A DNA stretch of 23,732 nt, taken from contig CASFFI010000056.1 in the NCBI GenBank assembly GCA_949293925.1, forward strand, positions 1-23,732. The letters are read 5' to 3'. The notes under the pieces were generated by a model that was not told the origin of the DNA, searched no databases, and worked only from the letters and a program-made list of their open reading frames with translations. Made by a program: the position numbers and the translations under genes. Below are positions 1 to 7,011 of the stretch, one piece after another (the first letter of the stretch is position 1; every line of letters begins with the position of its first letter). The DNA comes from an uncultured Christensenella sp. Lineage in GTDB: Bacteria; Bacillota; Clostridia; Christensenellales; UBA1242.

Positions 1-1911
1 ACATATTCATCTTCAAATAATAGTATGAAAGTTATGGTAGTTGCAACTTCAAAATATTCTTCAAATGAAAATATTTCAGTTAAACTTAGTAACGAAATCA
101 ATATAATTGATGTTTCAACTGATAAAACTGCACCAGAATTTGTAAGTATGGAAGAAGTAACCCAACTATTTAATGGTACTGAAAGAGTTGTTTTTGGTCA
201 GGGCGAAAAAGTTACTATCCCTACAGTTACATTTAACGATGCAAATGACCCTTATCTAAATGCGAGTGTTAAAGCCTATACTACTGATGGCGATGATATA
301 ACTATTTACAATACTAATGTTTCATACGAATCAGGAAATACTATTATAGGCGGCGGTTATTTCACTACAACCGCTGTTGGTATTTACCATATTGTATATA
401 CTGTAGTTGACGCTGCTGGCAATGCTACAAATTATATTACTCTTTGTGAAGTAGAAAGTACTGAAACTCCTATAATTAGTGTCAAATGGTCAAGTTCTTT
501 ATCAAGTGTGGATTTTGGTAGCACTATAACTTTGCCAAATGCTACAGTTATTCAAGGTGATTCTACTGTTAATGATGCTGTAACTAACATTACAATCTCT
601 GGTCCAGGATACTCAAGGGCAAACAATAAAGTTACTTTCACTCAAAATGGTGAATATACAATTACATATTCTGCTTATGTAAAAACAAGTGATTACGATA
701 GTTATGTAAATGCTTCAGGTGAAGCAAATGAAGGGTATTCTCTTGTAACTGAAGGCAACTATGTGTATGCTGTGAATGATATTTCTGAAGATGACAAAGT
801 GTTAGTTATGATTAAGGCTGATGATTTAGTATTTACTACTGTTGTTTCAGAAGATGAATTAAAAGTAGATTTTGGACTACTTGATGAAGTTCCTACAACA
901 GCACCTTTGTATCAAGATGGAAATGTTTACAATAAAATCTATATTCCTGACTTTAAACCAAGTTATAGCGATATTGAGGCAATAGATTGGAACAACACTA
1001 AAATATCTGTAAAGTATGCAGATACTAGTGCTAATGTGATTGTTAGTGAAGATGCTGATGGAAAATATTTTGAACCTTCTAATGGTAGTGGTGAATACAT
1101 TGTAACATATACTGTTATGACTACAACTGGTAAAACTGCTACTGAAGATTATACTATTAAAGTTGGAGATAATACTCCTCCTGTAATTACAGTTGAAAGT
1201 TCATTGGATTCACTTTTAAATGCAAATAAAACTTTAACTGGCGATAGTTATACTTTAGTTATTAATGCATCTGATATTTCAGTTACAGATAAGGGCTGGA
1301 ATGATGAAGATAAATCAGATTATGTTCAAAATTTAATCTCTGGCGAAAAGATTAAAAATTATATCGTTGTTAGATATTTAGATACTGATACTGTAATTAG
1401 TGGTACTTATAAAGATGGTCAATTAACCTATATTTTAAATAATACTGGTAAGTATTCAGTAACTATAACTATCACTGATGACAACAATAATACAACTACA
1501 AAAACTTATAATTTCGCTCTATCTACAAATGCTGAAGACGATAATAAAAACGACAGTATTGTAGGTATGGTACTGATAGTAATTTCATTATTGATTCTAG
1601 GTGGAGTAATTGCTTATTTCTCATTCGCAGGTAAAGGCAATGGTGGAAATAGTGGTAAAACCAAGAGAACTAAAAAAGAATCTTCTAAAAACAAAAAAGT
1701 GGAAGAAAATAATGAAGTAGTTGAAATCGAAAACAACTTGGATAAATCAGTTGAAGATGTAAAAGAAGAATCTAAAGTTGAAAACGATGAAACTAAAGAT
1801 GTTTCTGTTGAAGATAAAACTGTAAATTCTGAATTAAATGAAAGCGGTATTGACAATGTTGAAAGTTCAGATTATCAACCAGAAAAAGACGAAGAAAAAA
1901 ATGATAAATAA
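1..1911 (+). CDS. Large surface protein with Ig-like modules, C-terminal membrane anchor and acidic tail (5' partial)
   Basis: The frame is open to the first base with no stop, so the gene starts upstream of the window; the ATG at 25 is internal. About four beta-sandwich (bacterial Ig-like) modules can be read, ending near nt 462, 880, 1197 and 1527. Three carry the typical final-strand pattern GxYxxxYT/S, for example VGIYHIVYTVVDAAGN near nt 379-423, SGEYIVTYTV near 1090-1120 and TGKYSVTITITDD near 1444-1482. One membrane helix follows (about 1558-1626), then a Lys-rich stop-transfer segment and about 90 Glu/Asp/Lys/Ser-rich low-complexity residues. By the positive-inside rule the modules are outside and the acidic tail is cytoplasmic. 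No LPXTG motif is present. Inference: adhesin or envelope scaffold; the ligand is unknown. The gene ends directly at a terminator. Confidence 0.85.
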   Translation, partial: TYSSSNNSMKVMVVATSKYSSNENISVKLSNEINIIDVSTDKTAPEFVSMEEVTQLFNGTERVVFGQGEKVTIPTVTFNDANDPYLNASVKAYTTDGDDITIYNTNVSYESGNTIIGGGYFTTTAVGIYHIVYTVVDAAGNATNYITLCEVESTETPIISVKWSSSLSSVDFGSTITLPNATVIQGDSTVNDAVTNITISGPGYSRANNKVTFTQNGEYTITYSAYVKTSDYDSYVNASGEANEGYSLVTEGNYVYAVNDISEDDKVLVMIKADDLVFTTVVSEDELKVDFGLLDEVPTTAPLYQDGNVYNKIYIPDFKPSYSDIEAIDWNNTKISVKYADTSANVIVSEDADGKYFEPSNGSGEYIVTYTVMTTTGKTATEDYTIKVGDNTPPVITVESSLDSLLNANKTLTGDSYTLVINASDISVTDKGWNDEDKSDYVQNLISGEKIKNYIVVRYLDTDTVISGTYKDGQLTYILNNTGKYSVTITITDDNNNTTTKTYNFALSTNAEDDNKNDSIVGMVLIVISLLILGGVIAYFSFAGKGNGGNSGKTKRTKKESSKNKKVEENNEVVEIENNLDKSVEDVKEESKVENDETKDVSVEDKTVNSELNESGIDNVESSDYQPEKDEEKNDK

Positions 1912-1935
1912 AAAAACACCTTCAGGTGTTTTTTT
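1911..1935 (+). terminator. Rho-independent terminator after the surface protein gene
   Basis: The stem AAAAAACACC (1911-1920) and GGTGTTTTTT pair across the loop TTCA (1921-1924), and the descending arm runs into a T tract ending at 1935. The stem begins at the last base of the TAA stop codon. Confidence 0.9.
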
Positions 1936-2039
1936 ATTGCTATAAATTACAAAATATTAATAATTCTAATTTTATATTTATAGTAATTTTAATTTTATAT
2001 TAATAATTGTAGTTTAATATTTTATTTCATATTTATTAA

Positions 2040-2205
2040 TTATGATTTGTAATTTAATAATATTGATTTGTTATTTAATGATTGTGATTTGTACTTTAGT
2101 ATTTATAAATTGTCTTTAGTATTTATAAATTGTCTTTAGTATTTAACAAATGTATTTAAGTATTTATAAATTAAGATTTATTATTTATTAATCGTAATTT
2201 AATTA
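2040..2205. repeat. Degenerate 20-21 bp tandem array, eight units
   Basis: Units start at about 2040, 2061, 2082, 2103, 2123, 2143, 2164 and 2185. Units four and five are identical (TTATAAATTGTCTTTAGTAT); the others share the pattern TTAtxAaTTGTxxTTTAxTAt with substitutions. Weaker relatives seem to extend upstream to about 1961. The period is close to two DNA helical turns, so the A/T tracts are in phase. The array fills most of the gap between two convergent genes. No coding frame or terminator was seen in it. Function is unknown; a curved DNA or protein-binding array is one possibility, and replication slippage in A+T-rich DNA is the neutral alternative. Confidence 0.7.
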
Positions 2206-2255
2206 ATATGTTAAATTTATCATATTCGTTATTTAATATAAATAATATAAAAACT

Positions 2256-2861
2256 TTATTTGGAATTTGAATTTTGAATTTGTTTGTTTGGGCTGTTTTT
2301 TGTTACTTTTTTTAGTTTTTGTTTATATTTGAATATATTTAGACATTTTGTTATTAATATAAAAGAAAAATACGCTATAAATGAAATTAAAATACTTGCT
2401 ATCATATCCGTTAAATAATGTTTTCCTAAATACGTTCTGTCAATCAATGATAATATTATAATGCAAAGTGATATTAAAAGATAATTTATCTTTAGTCGTT
2501 TGTTATAAGAATCTTTTATTAAAAAATAATATACAAATAGCAATATTAAGCATATTGATAGTACATGACCGCTTGGAAAACTTTGTCCAGATGAAGCATT
2601 GCCTATTAGCATAATTTCTGATGAATAATCGTATGGTCTTGTTCGATTAAAAAGACTTTTCAATACGTATTCATTAAATATCATTGTTATGGCATAAACA
2701 AAAGCAAAAATAATGCCATTTTTTCGATTTTTTATAAATATGAATATAAATGCTATAGCAAAACCTATAATTCCTATTAAATCGGCAAAAATCAAAAAAA
2801 ATTTATCACTAAATGCACTTCGCATTTCTTGAATCGTCTTGATTAATTCAATCTCAAACAT
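2256..2861 (-). CDS. PAP2-superfamily membrane phosphatase
   Basis: A 201-residue integral membrane protein with the three-part phosphatase signature of the PAP2 (type 2 phosphatidic acid phosphatase) family. Motif 1 is K68-x6-R75-P76. Motif 2 is PSGH at 96-99. Motif 3 has R142-x5-H148-x3-D152, though the Ser usually before the Arg is Asp141. Five or six hydrophobic segments surround these motifs, placing the active site at the outer membrane face. Likely substrates are undecaprenyl pyrophosphate (cell-wall carrier recycling) or a lipid phosphate; the sequence does not decide between them. The C-terminal 30 residues are Lys/Asn/Ser-rich and probably cytoplasmic. The start is supported by an AGGGGA ribosome-binding site. 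It stands alone, convergent with the gene to its left. Confidence 0.88.
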   Translation of the reverse strand: MFEIELIKTIQEMRSAFSDKFFLIFADLIGIIGFAIAFIFIFIKNRKNGIIFAFVYAITMIFNEYVLKSLFNRTRPYDYSSEIMLIGNASSGQSFPSGHVLSICLILLFVYYFLIKDSYNKRLKINYLLISLCIIILSLIDRTYLGKHYLTDMIASILISFIAYFSFILITKCLNIFKYKQKLKKVTKNSPNKQIQNSNSK

Positions 2862-2883
2862 TTTATTCCCCTATATCTATATT

Positions 2884-2913
2884 AAATTATCATAATTCTA
2901 AATTTTTTGTCAA
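2884..2913 (-). promoter_or_regulatory. Sigma-A-like promoter for the PAP2 gene
   Basis: On the minus strand TTGACA (2913-2908) is followed after 18 bases by TAATTT (2889-2884), with TG one base before the -10 box (extended -10). It lies just upstream of the ribosome-binding site. The -35 is consensus and the -10 is weak. Confidence 0.55.
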
Positions 2914-3131
2914 ATATTAATGTTTTTAATTTCTAAATTTTTTAATCTAATAAAACAAGTAGATAATATAAAAAAATAGCATTTACATTTCAATAAAAAA
3001 ACGTATATTGATAATATTTATTTAAAATCTTTTGCTAAATCTATATTTAAAATTTTCTAAACATATACTTTTAATTTGATAAATAATATATTTAACATTT
3101 TTAAAACAATAACTTGAAAGTTTTTAATTTT

Positions 3132-3219
3132 TGGCGCAGAGAACAGGATTTGAACCTGCGGACGCTTTTACGTCACACGATTTCCAATCGTGCTCATTCG
3201 ACCACTCTGACATCTCTGC
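3132..3219 (-). tRNA. tRNA-Ser (anticodon GGA)
   Basis: The 88-nt minus-strand gene includes an encoded CCA (3134-3132). The acceptor stem GCAGAGA (3219-3213) pairs with TCTCTGC before discriminator G. The anticodon stem CACGA/TCGTG encloses the loop TTGGAAA, giving anticodon GGA (3185-3183), which reads UCU/UCC serine codons. A long variable arm with GACG..CGTC pairing is present, as expected for class II tRNA-Ser, and the T arm contains GGTTCAAATCC. No other RNA gene is next to it. Confidence 0.97.
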
Positions 3220-3229
3220 ACATTTTGTA

Positions 3230-3258
3230 ATTGTATCATAATTATATTAATAAATCAA
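3230..3258 (-). promoter_or_regulatory. Promoter of tRNA-Ser with extended -10
   Basis: On the minus strand TTGATT (3258-3253), a 17-base spacer and TACAAT (3235-3230) precede the tRNA by 10 bases; TG one base before the -10 gives an extended -10. The 15-bp segment holding the -35 box (3244-3258) is repeated exactly at 3261-3275, so a second TTGATT lies 17 bp upstream. Confidence 0.75.
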
Positions 3259-3317
3259 CAATATTAATAAATCAAGATAATAAAGATTTAAAGTGTATAT
3301 TTATCATGTTTTAGTTG

Positions 3318-3340
3318 TATAAATTGTCACCCAATTTATA
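3318..3340. other. 9-bp perfect stem-loop in the spmB-tRNA gap
   Basis: TATAAATTG (3318-3326) and CAATTTATA (3332-3340) form a perfect stem around TCACC. It is followed by a direct repeat of AATTTTATT at 3341 and 3371. No coding frame covers it. It could be a weak terminator, part of an untranslated RNA or chance pairing in A+T-rich DNA. The rest of the 584-base gap 3220-3803 holds the tRNA promoter, a possible small peptide gene and two terminators, which have their own entries. Confidence 0.35.
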
Positions 3341-3420
3341 AATTTTATTATCACACACAAGTAAAATGATAATTTTATTGAGTGTAAAATTATAAACAAC
3401 AGTTGCGATCAAAATGAAAT

Positions 3421-3451
3421 AAAAACAAGCATTATTTTTGCCTGTATTTTT
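3421..3451 (-). terminator. Probable terminator downstream of the 30-residue frame
   Basis: The minus-strand transcript can pair AAAAATACAGGC (3451-3440) with GCTTGTTTTT (3430-3421) across a 9-base loop, with one G-U pair and one mismatch, ending in a U tract. It starts 14 bases after the stop of the small frame 3465-3557 and is separate from the spmB terminator. Confidence 0.5.
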
Positions 3452-3464
3452 AAATTAATAGTAA

Positions 3465-3557
3465 TTAAATTATTCCACATTTTGCTAAAAAGCAAACGGC
3501 AATAATTATAATTGCAAAAAATATTAAAAATTTTATAAATTTGAATAACTTTCTCAT
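3465..3557 (-). CDS. Possible 30-residue membrane peptide
   Basis: The reading frame begins MRKLFKFIKF and continues as one hydrophobic stretch (residues about 10-25, rich in Ile and Phe) with a short AKCGII end. Four N-terminal basic residues would keep that end in the cytoplasm. It lies between two minus-strand hairpins: one ends spmAB upstream, the other starts 14 bases after this stop. This suggests a separate short transcript. No Shine-Dalgarno sequence is visible before the ATG, and A+T-rich DNA readily produces hydrophobic frames. It could be a small membrane regulator, a type I toxin-like peptide or not a gene; no family is recognised. Confidence 0.3.
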   Translation of the reverse strand: MRKLFKFIKFLIFFAIIIIAVCFLAKCGII

Positions 3558-3701
3558 AATAATATTTTATCAAATTTATTAAAAAAATAAAATCTTTTTT
3601 TGCATTTTGTAAATATCTTTTATCATCATTAGATAGAAATTAAACTTTAAAGACTTATATTTGTTGTGTAATTAGTTTTATAAGCATTTTATAATTTAAA
3701 C

Positions 3702-3735
3702 AAAAAGGACTAACAAAACGCCTTACTATTAGTCT
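3702..3735 (-). terminator. Terminator of the spmA-spmB operon
   Basis: Read on the minus strand, GACTAA (3734-3729) pairs with TTAGTC (3713-3708) across a 15-base loop, followed by C and a run of five T. It lies about 70 bases after the spmB stop. Confidence 0.65.
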
Positions 3736-3803
3736 AAATTTTAAAAATATTTTTACATTTGATTTATATTTTATTATTTGATTAAAAATAATTAATTCAA
3801 AAT

Positions 3804-4310
3804 TCACATAAATCTACATAATAAACAGGATAAAATCGCACAAAATATATTACATAAAACGGCAATAGGAATGGTAAGCATAGTCTTTTTAACTTTTGTC
3901 GCAGAAAAGTATATACTTGCAACATAAAATATTGTATCGCTTGAACCCATTAAAACCGAAGCACATCTTCCTACATAACTATCTACTCCATAATTTTTAA
4001 AAATATTTTGTAACACGACATAACCTGCATTTGAAGAAAATGGTCTAATTATTATCAACTCTGTCAATTCTTTAGGTATTCCTATAAGATTAAACATAGG
4101 AGATAAAATGTTTGCTAATATTTGAGATAATCCACTTACTTTAAATAGTTCAATTGCTATAAACATCGCTACTATAGTTGGAAGTAGTGTTTTAATCAAA
4201 TCAATAGCACCAACTGTCCCATTTTGAAAGCTTTTATATGCATCATTTTTTTTAATAATTGAATAAGTCAAAACAAATACAATTAAAATAGGAAAAATTA
4301 TATCAGCCAT
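3804..4310 (-). CDS. spmB: Spore maturation protein B
   Basis: A 168-residue polytopic membrane protein of the nucleoside recognition/Gate-domain family, close to the usual SpmB length. Family-type segments are visible: IRPFSSNAG at 88-96 in a membrane loop and MGSSDTIFYV at 121-130 with paired small polar residues. In Bacillus and Clostridium, SpmA and SpmB act together in dehydration of the spore core and so in heat resistance; the transported substrate is unknown. Its ATG overlaps the spmA stop by one base (TAATG), so translation is probably coupled, helped by AGGAAG inside the end of spmA. Fused SpmAB-like proteins also occur in non-sporulating bacteria, so the pair alone does not prove sporulation. 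Confidence 0.88.
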   Translation of the reverse strand: MADIIFPILIVFVLTYSIIKKNDAYKSFQNGTVGAIDLIKTLLPTIVAMFIAIELFKVSGLSQILANILSPMFNLIGIPKELTELIIIRPFSSNAGYVVLQNIFKNYGVDSYVGRCASVLMGSSDTIFYVASIYFSATKVKKTMLTIPIAVLCNIFCAILSCLLCRFM

Positions 4311-4867
4311 TATTTCAACTTCCTATAAATTAATTTAATAAGTAAAATCCCAAGAATAGTAGGTAGATATGTTGCAATTATAGTTGGGAATAAAATCGAA
4401 GCTGGAGACACTGAGCCTGCTAATGCTCTTAAACCTATAACAGTTGTAGGTAATACTTGTATCCCAGTTGAATTGATTACAACTAAAAGCATCATGCCTT
4501 TTGTTGCTTTTTCGCTACCCTTATCCATTCCTTGCATAGCCTTTAGACCAAAAGGAGTGGCGGCACTGCCTAATCCTAATATGTTGGAAGCAACATTTAA
4601 GCAAATATTTTTTTTAGTATCATCGTCATATTTGCCAAATATTTTATCTACAGGTTTTGACAAAACTTGTGATAATTTATGACTTAATTTTGTATCATCT
4701 AAAATTTGCAAAAGTCCAAGCCATAAAGCATAAATACCTAAAAACTCTATGCACATTGTTATTGCATTTTTAGAAGCGCCTATCATTGTCAAAACTACAT
4801 TTGCAGGGGTTGATAGTAAAAGCATTATAATGCTGCCTACTATCATTAAAAGCCACATTTTACTCAT
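4310..4867 (-). CDS. spmA: Spore maturation protein A
   Basis: A 185-residue membrane protein with the SpmA hallmarks: NVASNILGLGSAATPFGLKAM at 91-111 and INSTGIQVLPTT at 131-142, conserved loops of the nucleoside recognition/Gate family. Five or six hydrophobic segments predict a polytopic inner-membrane protein. It is first in a two-gene operon with spmB. Its start is uncertain: ATG at 4867 and ATG at 4858 (codon 4) are both possible, neither has a visible Shine-Dalgarno sequence, and an in-frame TAA lies just upstream. Weak initiation could suit a gene needed only late in development, but that is inference. Confidence 0.88.
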   Translation of the reverse strand: MSKMWLLMIVGSIIMLLLSTPANVVLTMIGASKNAITMCIEFLGIYALWLGLLQILDDTKLSHKLSQVLSKPVDKIFGKYDDDTKKNICLNVASNILGLGSAATPFGLKAMQGMDKGSEKATKGMMLLVVINSTGIQVLPTTVIGLRALAGSVSPASILFPTIIATYLPTILGILLIKLIYRKLK

Positions 4868-4913
4868 ATATAAACAATATTAAATTTTAAAAAAATAATG
4901 AAAATTAAGACAA

Positions 4914-4943
4914 ATTTTATAAAATTAATAAAAAAACCGACAA
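4914..4943 (-). promoter_or_regulatory. Possible promoter of spmA-spmB
   Basis: Minus-strand TTGTCG (4943-4938), an 18-base spacer and TAAAAT (4919-4914) resemble a vegetative promoter about 47 bases before the ATG. I did not recognise a forespore-type (sigma-F/G) promoter. A hairpin of 8-bp arms, TTTTTTCA/TGAAAAAA (4944-4965), lies next to it between the divergent spmA and tatD transcripts. Confidence 0.4.
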
Positions 4944-5023
4944 TTTTTTCACTTTTTTGAAAAAAAATACATATTTTTATATTTTTATATTTTTAAAATT
5001 AATCTTATAAATTTTATTATTTC

Positions 5024-5052
5024 TTGTTTAATTAAAGTAAATGTGCTATACT
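5024..5052 (+). promoter_or_regulatory. Promoter of tatD-rsmA
   Basis: TTGTTT (5024-5029), a 17-base spacer and TATACT (5047-5052), with TG one base upstream of the -10 (extended -10). The tatD ribosome-binding site AGGAGG follows 10 bases later, giving a very short leader. Confidence 0.75.
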
Positions 5053-5071
5053 AAATTGATTAGGAGGAAAT

Positions 5072-5827
5072 ATGATAGATACTCATTGTCATTTGAATGA
5101 TTCGGCTTATGAAAATTATAATGATATCTTGAATAACTTTTACAACGAAGGTGGTGAAACTTTAATATGTATTGGTTGTGATGAACAATCAAATGCAAAA
5201 GCAAGACAAATTTCTATTGTAAATTCAGTATATTATTCTGTAGGAATTCACCCTGAATATGCAGGCAAGTTCGATGTATCAAAAATGATTTATGAATTAA
5301 AAAACAGAACAGATAAATTAGTCGCAATAGGAGAAATTGGATTAGATTATCATTATGTTGGATTTGACAAAAATCTTCAAATAGAAGCATTTAAAAAACA
5401 AATCGAATTAGCAAAAGAATACGACCTTCCTATTATCGTTCACTGCAGAGATGCTTATGAAGATTGTTTGAAAGTTTTAAAAAGTTTTTTGCCTATAAAA
5501 AAAGGTGGGGTTATACACTGTTTCAGTGCAGATATTGAGTTCGCTAAAAAAGTAATAGAAATGGGTTTTAAAATTTCTTTTACAGGTAACATAACATTTA
5601 AAAATAATGATAATTTGCGGGAAATTGTAAAAGAAATTGATATAAGTAACATTTTAGCAGAAACGGATAGTCCTTATATGTCGCCGGTGCCATTTAGAGG
5701 TCAGAGAAACGAACCTAAAAATGTTTTAAAAGTTATTGAAAAAATTGCTGAAATAAAAGGTTTGGATTTTGATATTTGTGATAAGATTTTATCAAATAAT
5801 GCAAAAAAATTATTTAATTTGAAGTAG
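5072..5827 (+). CDS. tatD: TatD-family metal-dependent hydrolase (YabD/YcfH type)
   Basis: A 251-residue TIM-barrel hydrolase of the amidohydrolase superfamily, full length for the family. Metal ligands are visible in order: the N-terminal HxH pair His5/His7 (IDTHCHLND), Glu88 in GEIGLDYHY, His124 in IIVHCRD, His149 in GVIHCFSA and Asp199 in LAETDSPY. His60 in VGIHPE is also family-typical. Members are Mg-dependent 3'-5' DNases or deoxyribonucleotide hydrolases, and some homologues act in tRNA or D-Tyr-tRNA quality control; the exact substrate is not readable here. The ATG follows a consensus AGGAGG. It is first in an operon with rsmA, 6 bases downstream. The rnmV (ribonuclease M5) gene often found between these two in Firmicutes is absent. 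Confidence 0.95.
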   Translation: MIDTHCHLNDSAYENYNDILNNFYNEGGETLICIGCDEQSNAKARQISIVNSVYYSVGIHPEYAGKFDVSKMIYELKNRTDKLVAIGEIGLDYHYVGFDKNLQIEAFKKQIELAKEYDLPIIVHCRDAYEDCLKVLKSFLPIKKGGVIHCFSADIEFAKKVIEMGFKISFTGNITFKNNDNLREIVKEIDISNILAETDSPYMSPVPFRGQRNEPKNVLKVIEKIAEIKGLDFDICDKILSNNAKKLFNLK

Positions 5828-5833
5828 GTTATT

Positions 5834-6628
5834 ATGGAATATAAACACGAATTAGGACAAAATTTTATTTATGATAATAATTTAATATCAAGTCTAGTTA
5901 AATTAACAGATGTAGGATTTGATGATGTAGTAATTGAAATAGGGGCAGGTGTTGGTAGTTTAACAAGAGAACTTGCTAAAAATTGTAAGAAAGTTTATAG
6001 TTTTGAAATAGATTTAGATTTATCAGATAAATTGAAAGAATTAGAAAAAGAATTTGATAATGTCAAAATTATTTTTAATGATTTTATGAAAGTGGATTTT
6101 GGTAAATTTTTAAACGAAATTAATTTAGATAATATAAAAGTTGTGGCAAATATACCGTACTATATAACAACACCTATTATTTTTAAATTATGTGAATATA
6201 AAGATAAAATCATATCTATGTATTTTATGGTTCAAAATGAGGTTGCTATCCGTTTTGCAAGTAAAAGTGGCTCTAAAGAATATGGAATACCAAGCATTAC
6301 AATGCAAGCAATTAGTGATGTAAAAATTTTAAAAATTGTAGGGAAACAGTGCTTTACGCCTGTTCCTAAAGTTGATAGTGCGTTTATAGAATTTAAAATG
6401 AATTTAAATAAATTTGATATTTCAAATTACAATGAATTTTGTGATTTTGTTAAATCTTGTTTTGCTATGCGAAGAAAAACTATCTTTAATAATATAAAAA
6501 GGATTTCATTGTTTGACAATGATAAAATTTTAAAAATTTTACACAATTTAAATTTAGATGAAAAATTAAGACCAGAGCAAATATGTGTTGAAGACTATGT
6601 AAAAATGTTTAATTCATTTTATTCATAG
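5834..6628 (+). CDS. rsmA: 16S rRNA dimethyladenosine transferase RsmA (KsgA)
   Basis: A 264-residue methyltransferase that dimethylates two adjacent adenosines (A1518/A1519, E. coli numbering) in helix 45 of 16S rRNA during late 30S assembly; its loss gives kasugamycin resistance in other bacteria. Visible signatures: HELGQNFIYD at 5-14, SAM-binding EIGAGVGSLT at 35-44, acidic Glu58 binding the SAM ribose, Asp83 binding the adenine side, and the catalytic N-[IL]-P-Y-Y motif as NIPYY at 106-110. The C-terminal helical domain includes FAMRRKTIFNN. It follows tatD after 6 bases with a weak GTAGG ribosome-binding site, so the two are cotranscribed. Length and motifs are normal. Confidence 0.97.
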   Translation: MEYKHELGQNFIYDNNLISSLVKLTDVGFDDVVIEIGAGVGSLTRELAKNCKKVYSFEIDLDLSDKLKELEKEFDNVKIIFNDFMKVDFGKFLNEINLDNIKVVANIPYYITTPIIFKLCEYKDKIISMYFMVQNEVAIRFASKSGSKEYGIPSITMQAISDVKILKIVGKQCFTPVPKVDSAFIEFKMNLNKFDISNYNEFCDFVKSCFAMRRKTIFNNIKRISLFDNDKILKILHNLNLDEKLRPEQICVEDYVKMFNSFYS

Positions 6629-6637
6629 TTTTTTTAT

Positions 6638-6679
6638 TTATATAAAATTTTTGTTTTTGCTAATTTAATTTTTATATAA
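6638..6679 (+). terminator. Weak A/T-only hairpin after rsmA
   Basis: TTATATAAAATTT (6638-6650) can pair with AATTTTTATATAA (6667-6679), with one imperfect position. It lacks G-C pairs, so it is at best a weak terminator. From 6680 to 6919 I see only A/T-rich sequence, including ATTAAATAAAAT twice (6690 and 6713), and no gene. Confidence 0.3.
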
Positions 6680-6919
6680 ACATAAAATTATTAAATAAAA
6701 TTGTTGATTCGTATTAAATAAAATAGTGGACTAAAAAATAAAAAAATTTAAAAATAATTAATTATTCCCATTATTTTATAAAAAAATATGAAATTTATTT
6801 AAAAAACTTATTTTTTGTAATTTTTTTAAAATTTAACAATATTTTTTTAAAATATTTATATTTTATTTTTTTATTTTTTTTCTTTATTTTAAAGATAATT
6901 TTTATTTTCGACAATATAT

Positions 6920-6949
6920 TTGACTTTAATATTATTAATAATATATAAT
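6920..6949 (+). promoter_or_regulatory. Sigma-A promoter of the giant surface gene
   Basis: TTGACT (6920-6925), an 18-base spacer and consensus TATAAT (6944-6949). The expected start is near 6956, giving a leader of about 55 bases that contains the palindrome at 6966-6987 and the ribosome-binding site AAAGGGG (6999-7005). Confidence 0.75.
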
Positions 6950-6965
6950 TATTTTGAAAATTGTG

Positions 6966-6987
6966 TAAATACTAAATTTAGTATTTA
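6966..6987. promoter_or_regulatory. Perfect 22-bp palindrome in the leader of the giant gene
   Basis: Half-site TAAATACTAAA (6966-6976) is followed directly by its exact reverse complement (6977-6987). It begins about 10 bases after the predicted start and ends 11 bases before the ribosome-binding site. Perfect twofold symmetry fits binding of a dimeric repressor; in RNA it could also form a hairpin that hinders initiation. I found no second copy upstream of the other genes here. Confidence 0.55.
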
Positions 6988-7011
6988 TTAAAACATTTAA
7001 AGGGGTATAAA

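Noticed and set aside
1614..1856. Minus-strand open frame of 80 codons
   Set aside because: Its Ser/Leu/Phe-rich translation mirrors the acidic low-complexity tail of the plus-strand surface protein and it has no ribosome-binding site.
2095..2160. Short direct repeats as a possible CRISPR array
   Set aside because: Units are contiguous with no spacers, degenerate, only 20-21 bp long, and no cas genes are nearby.
4473..4682. Plus-strand open frame opposite spmA
   Set aside because: spmA is clearly the gene here; the frame has no promoter or ribosome-binding site of its own.
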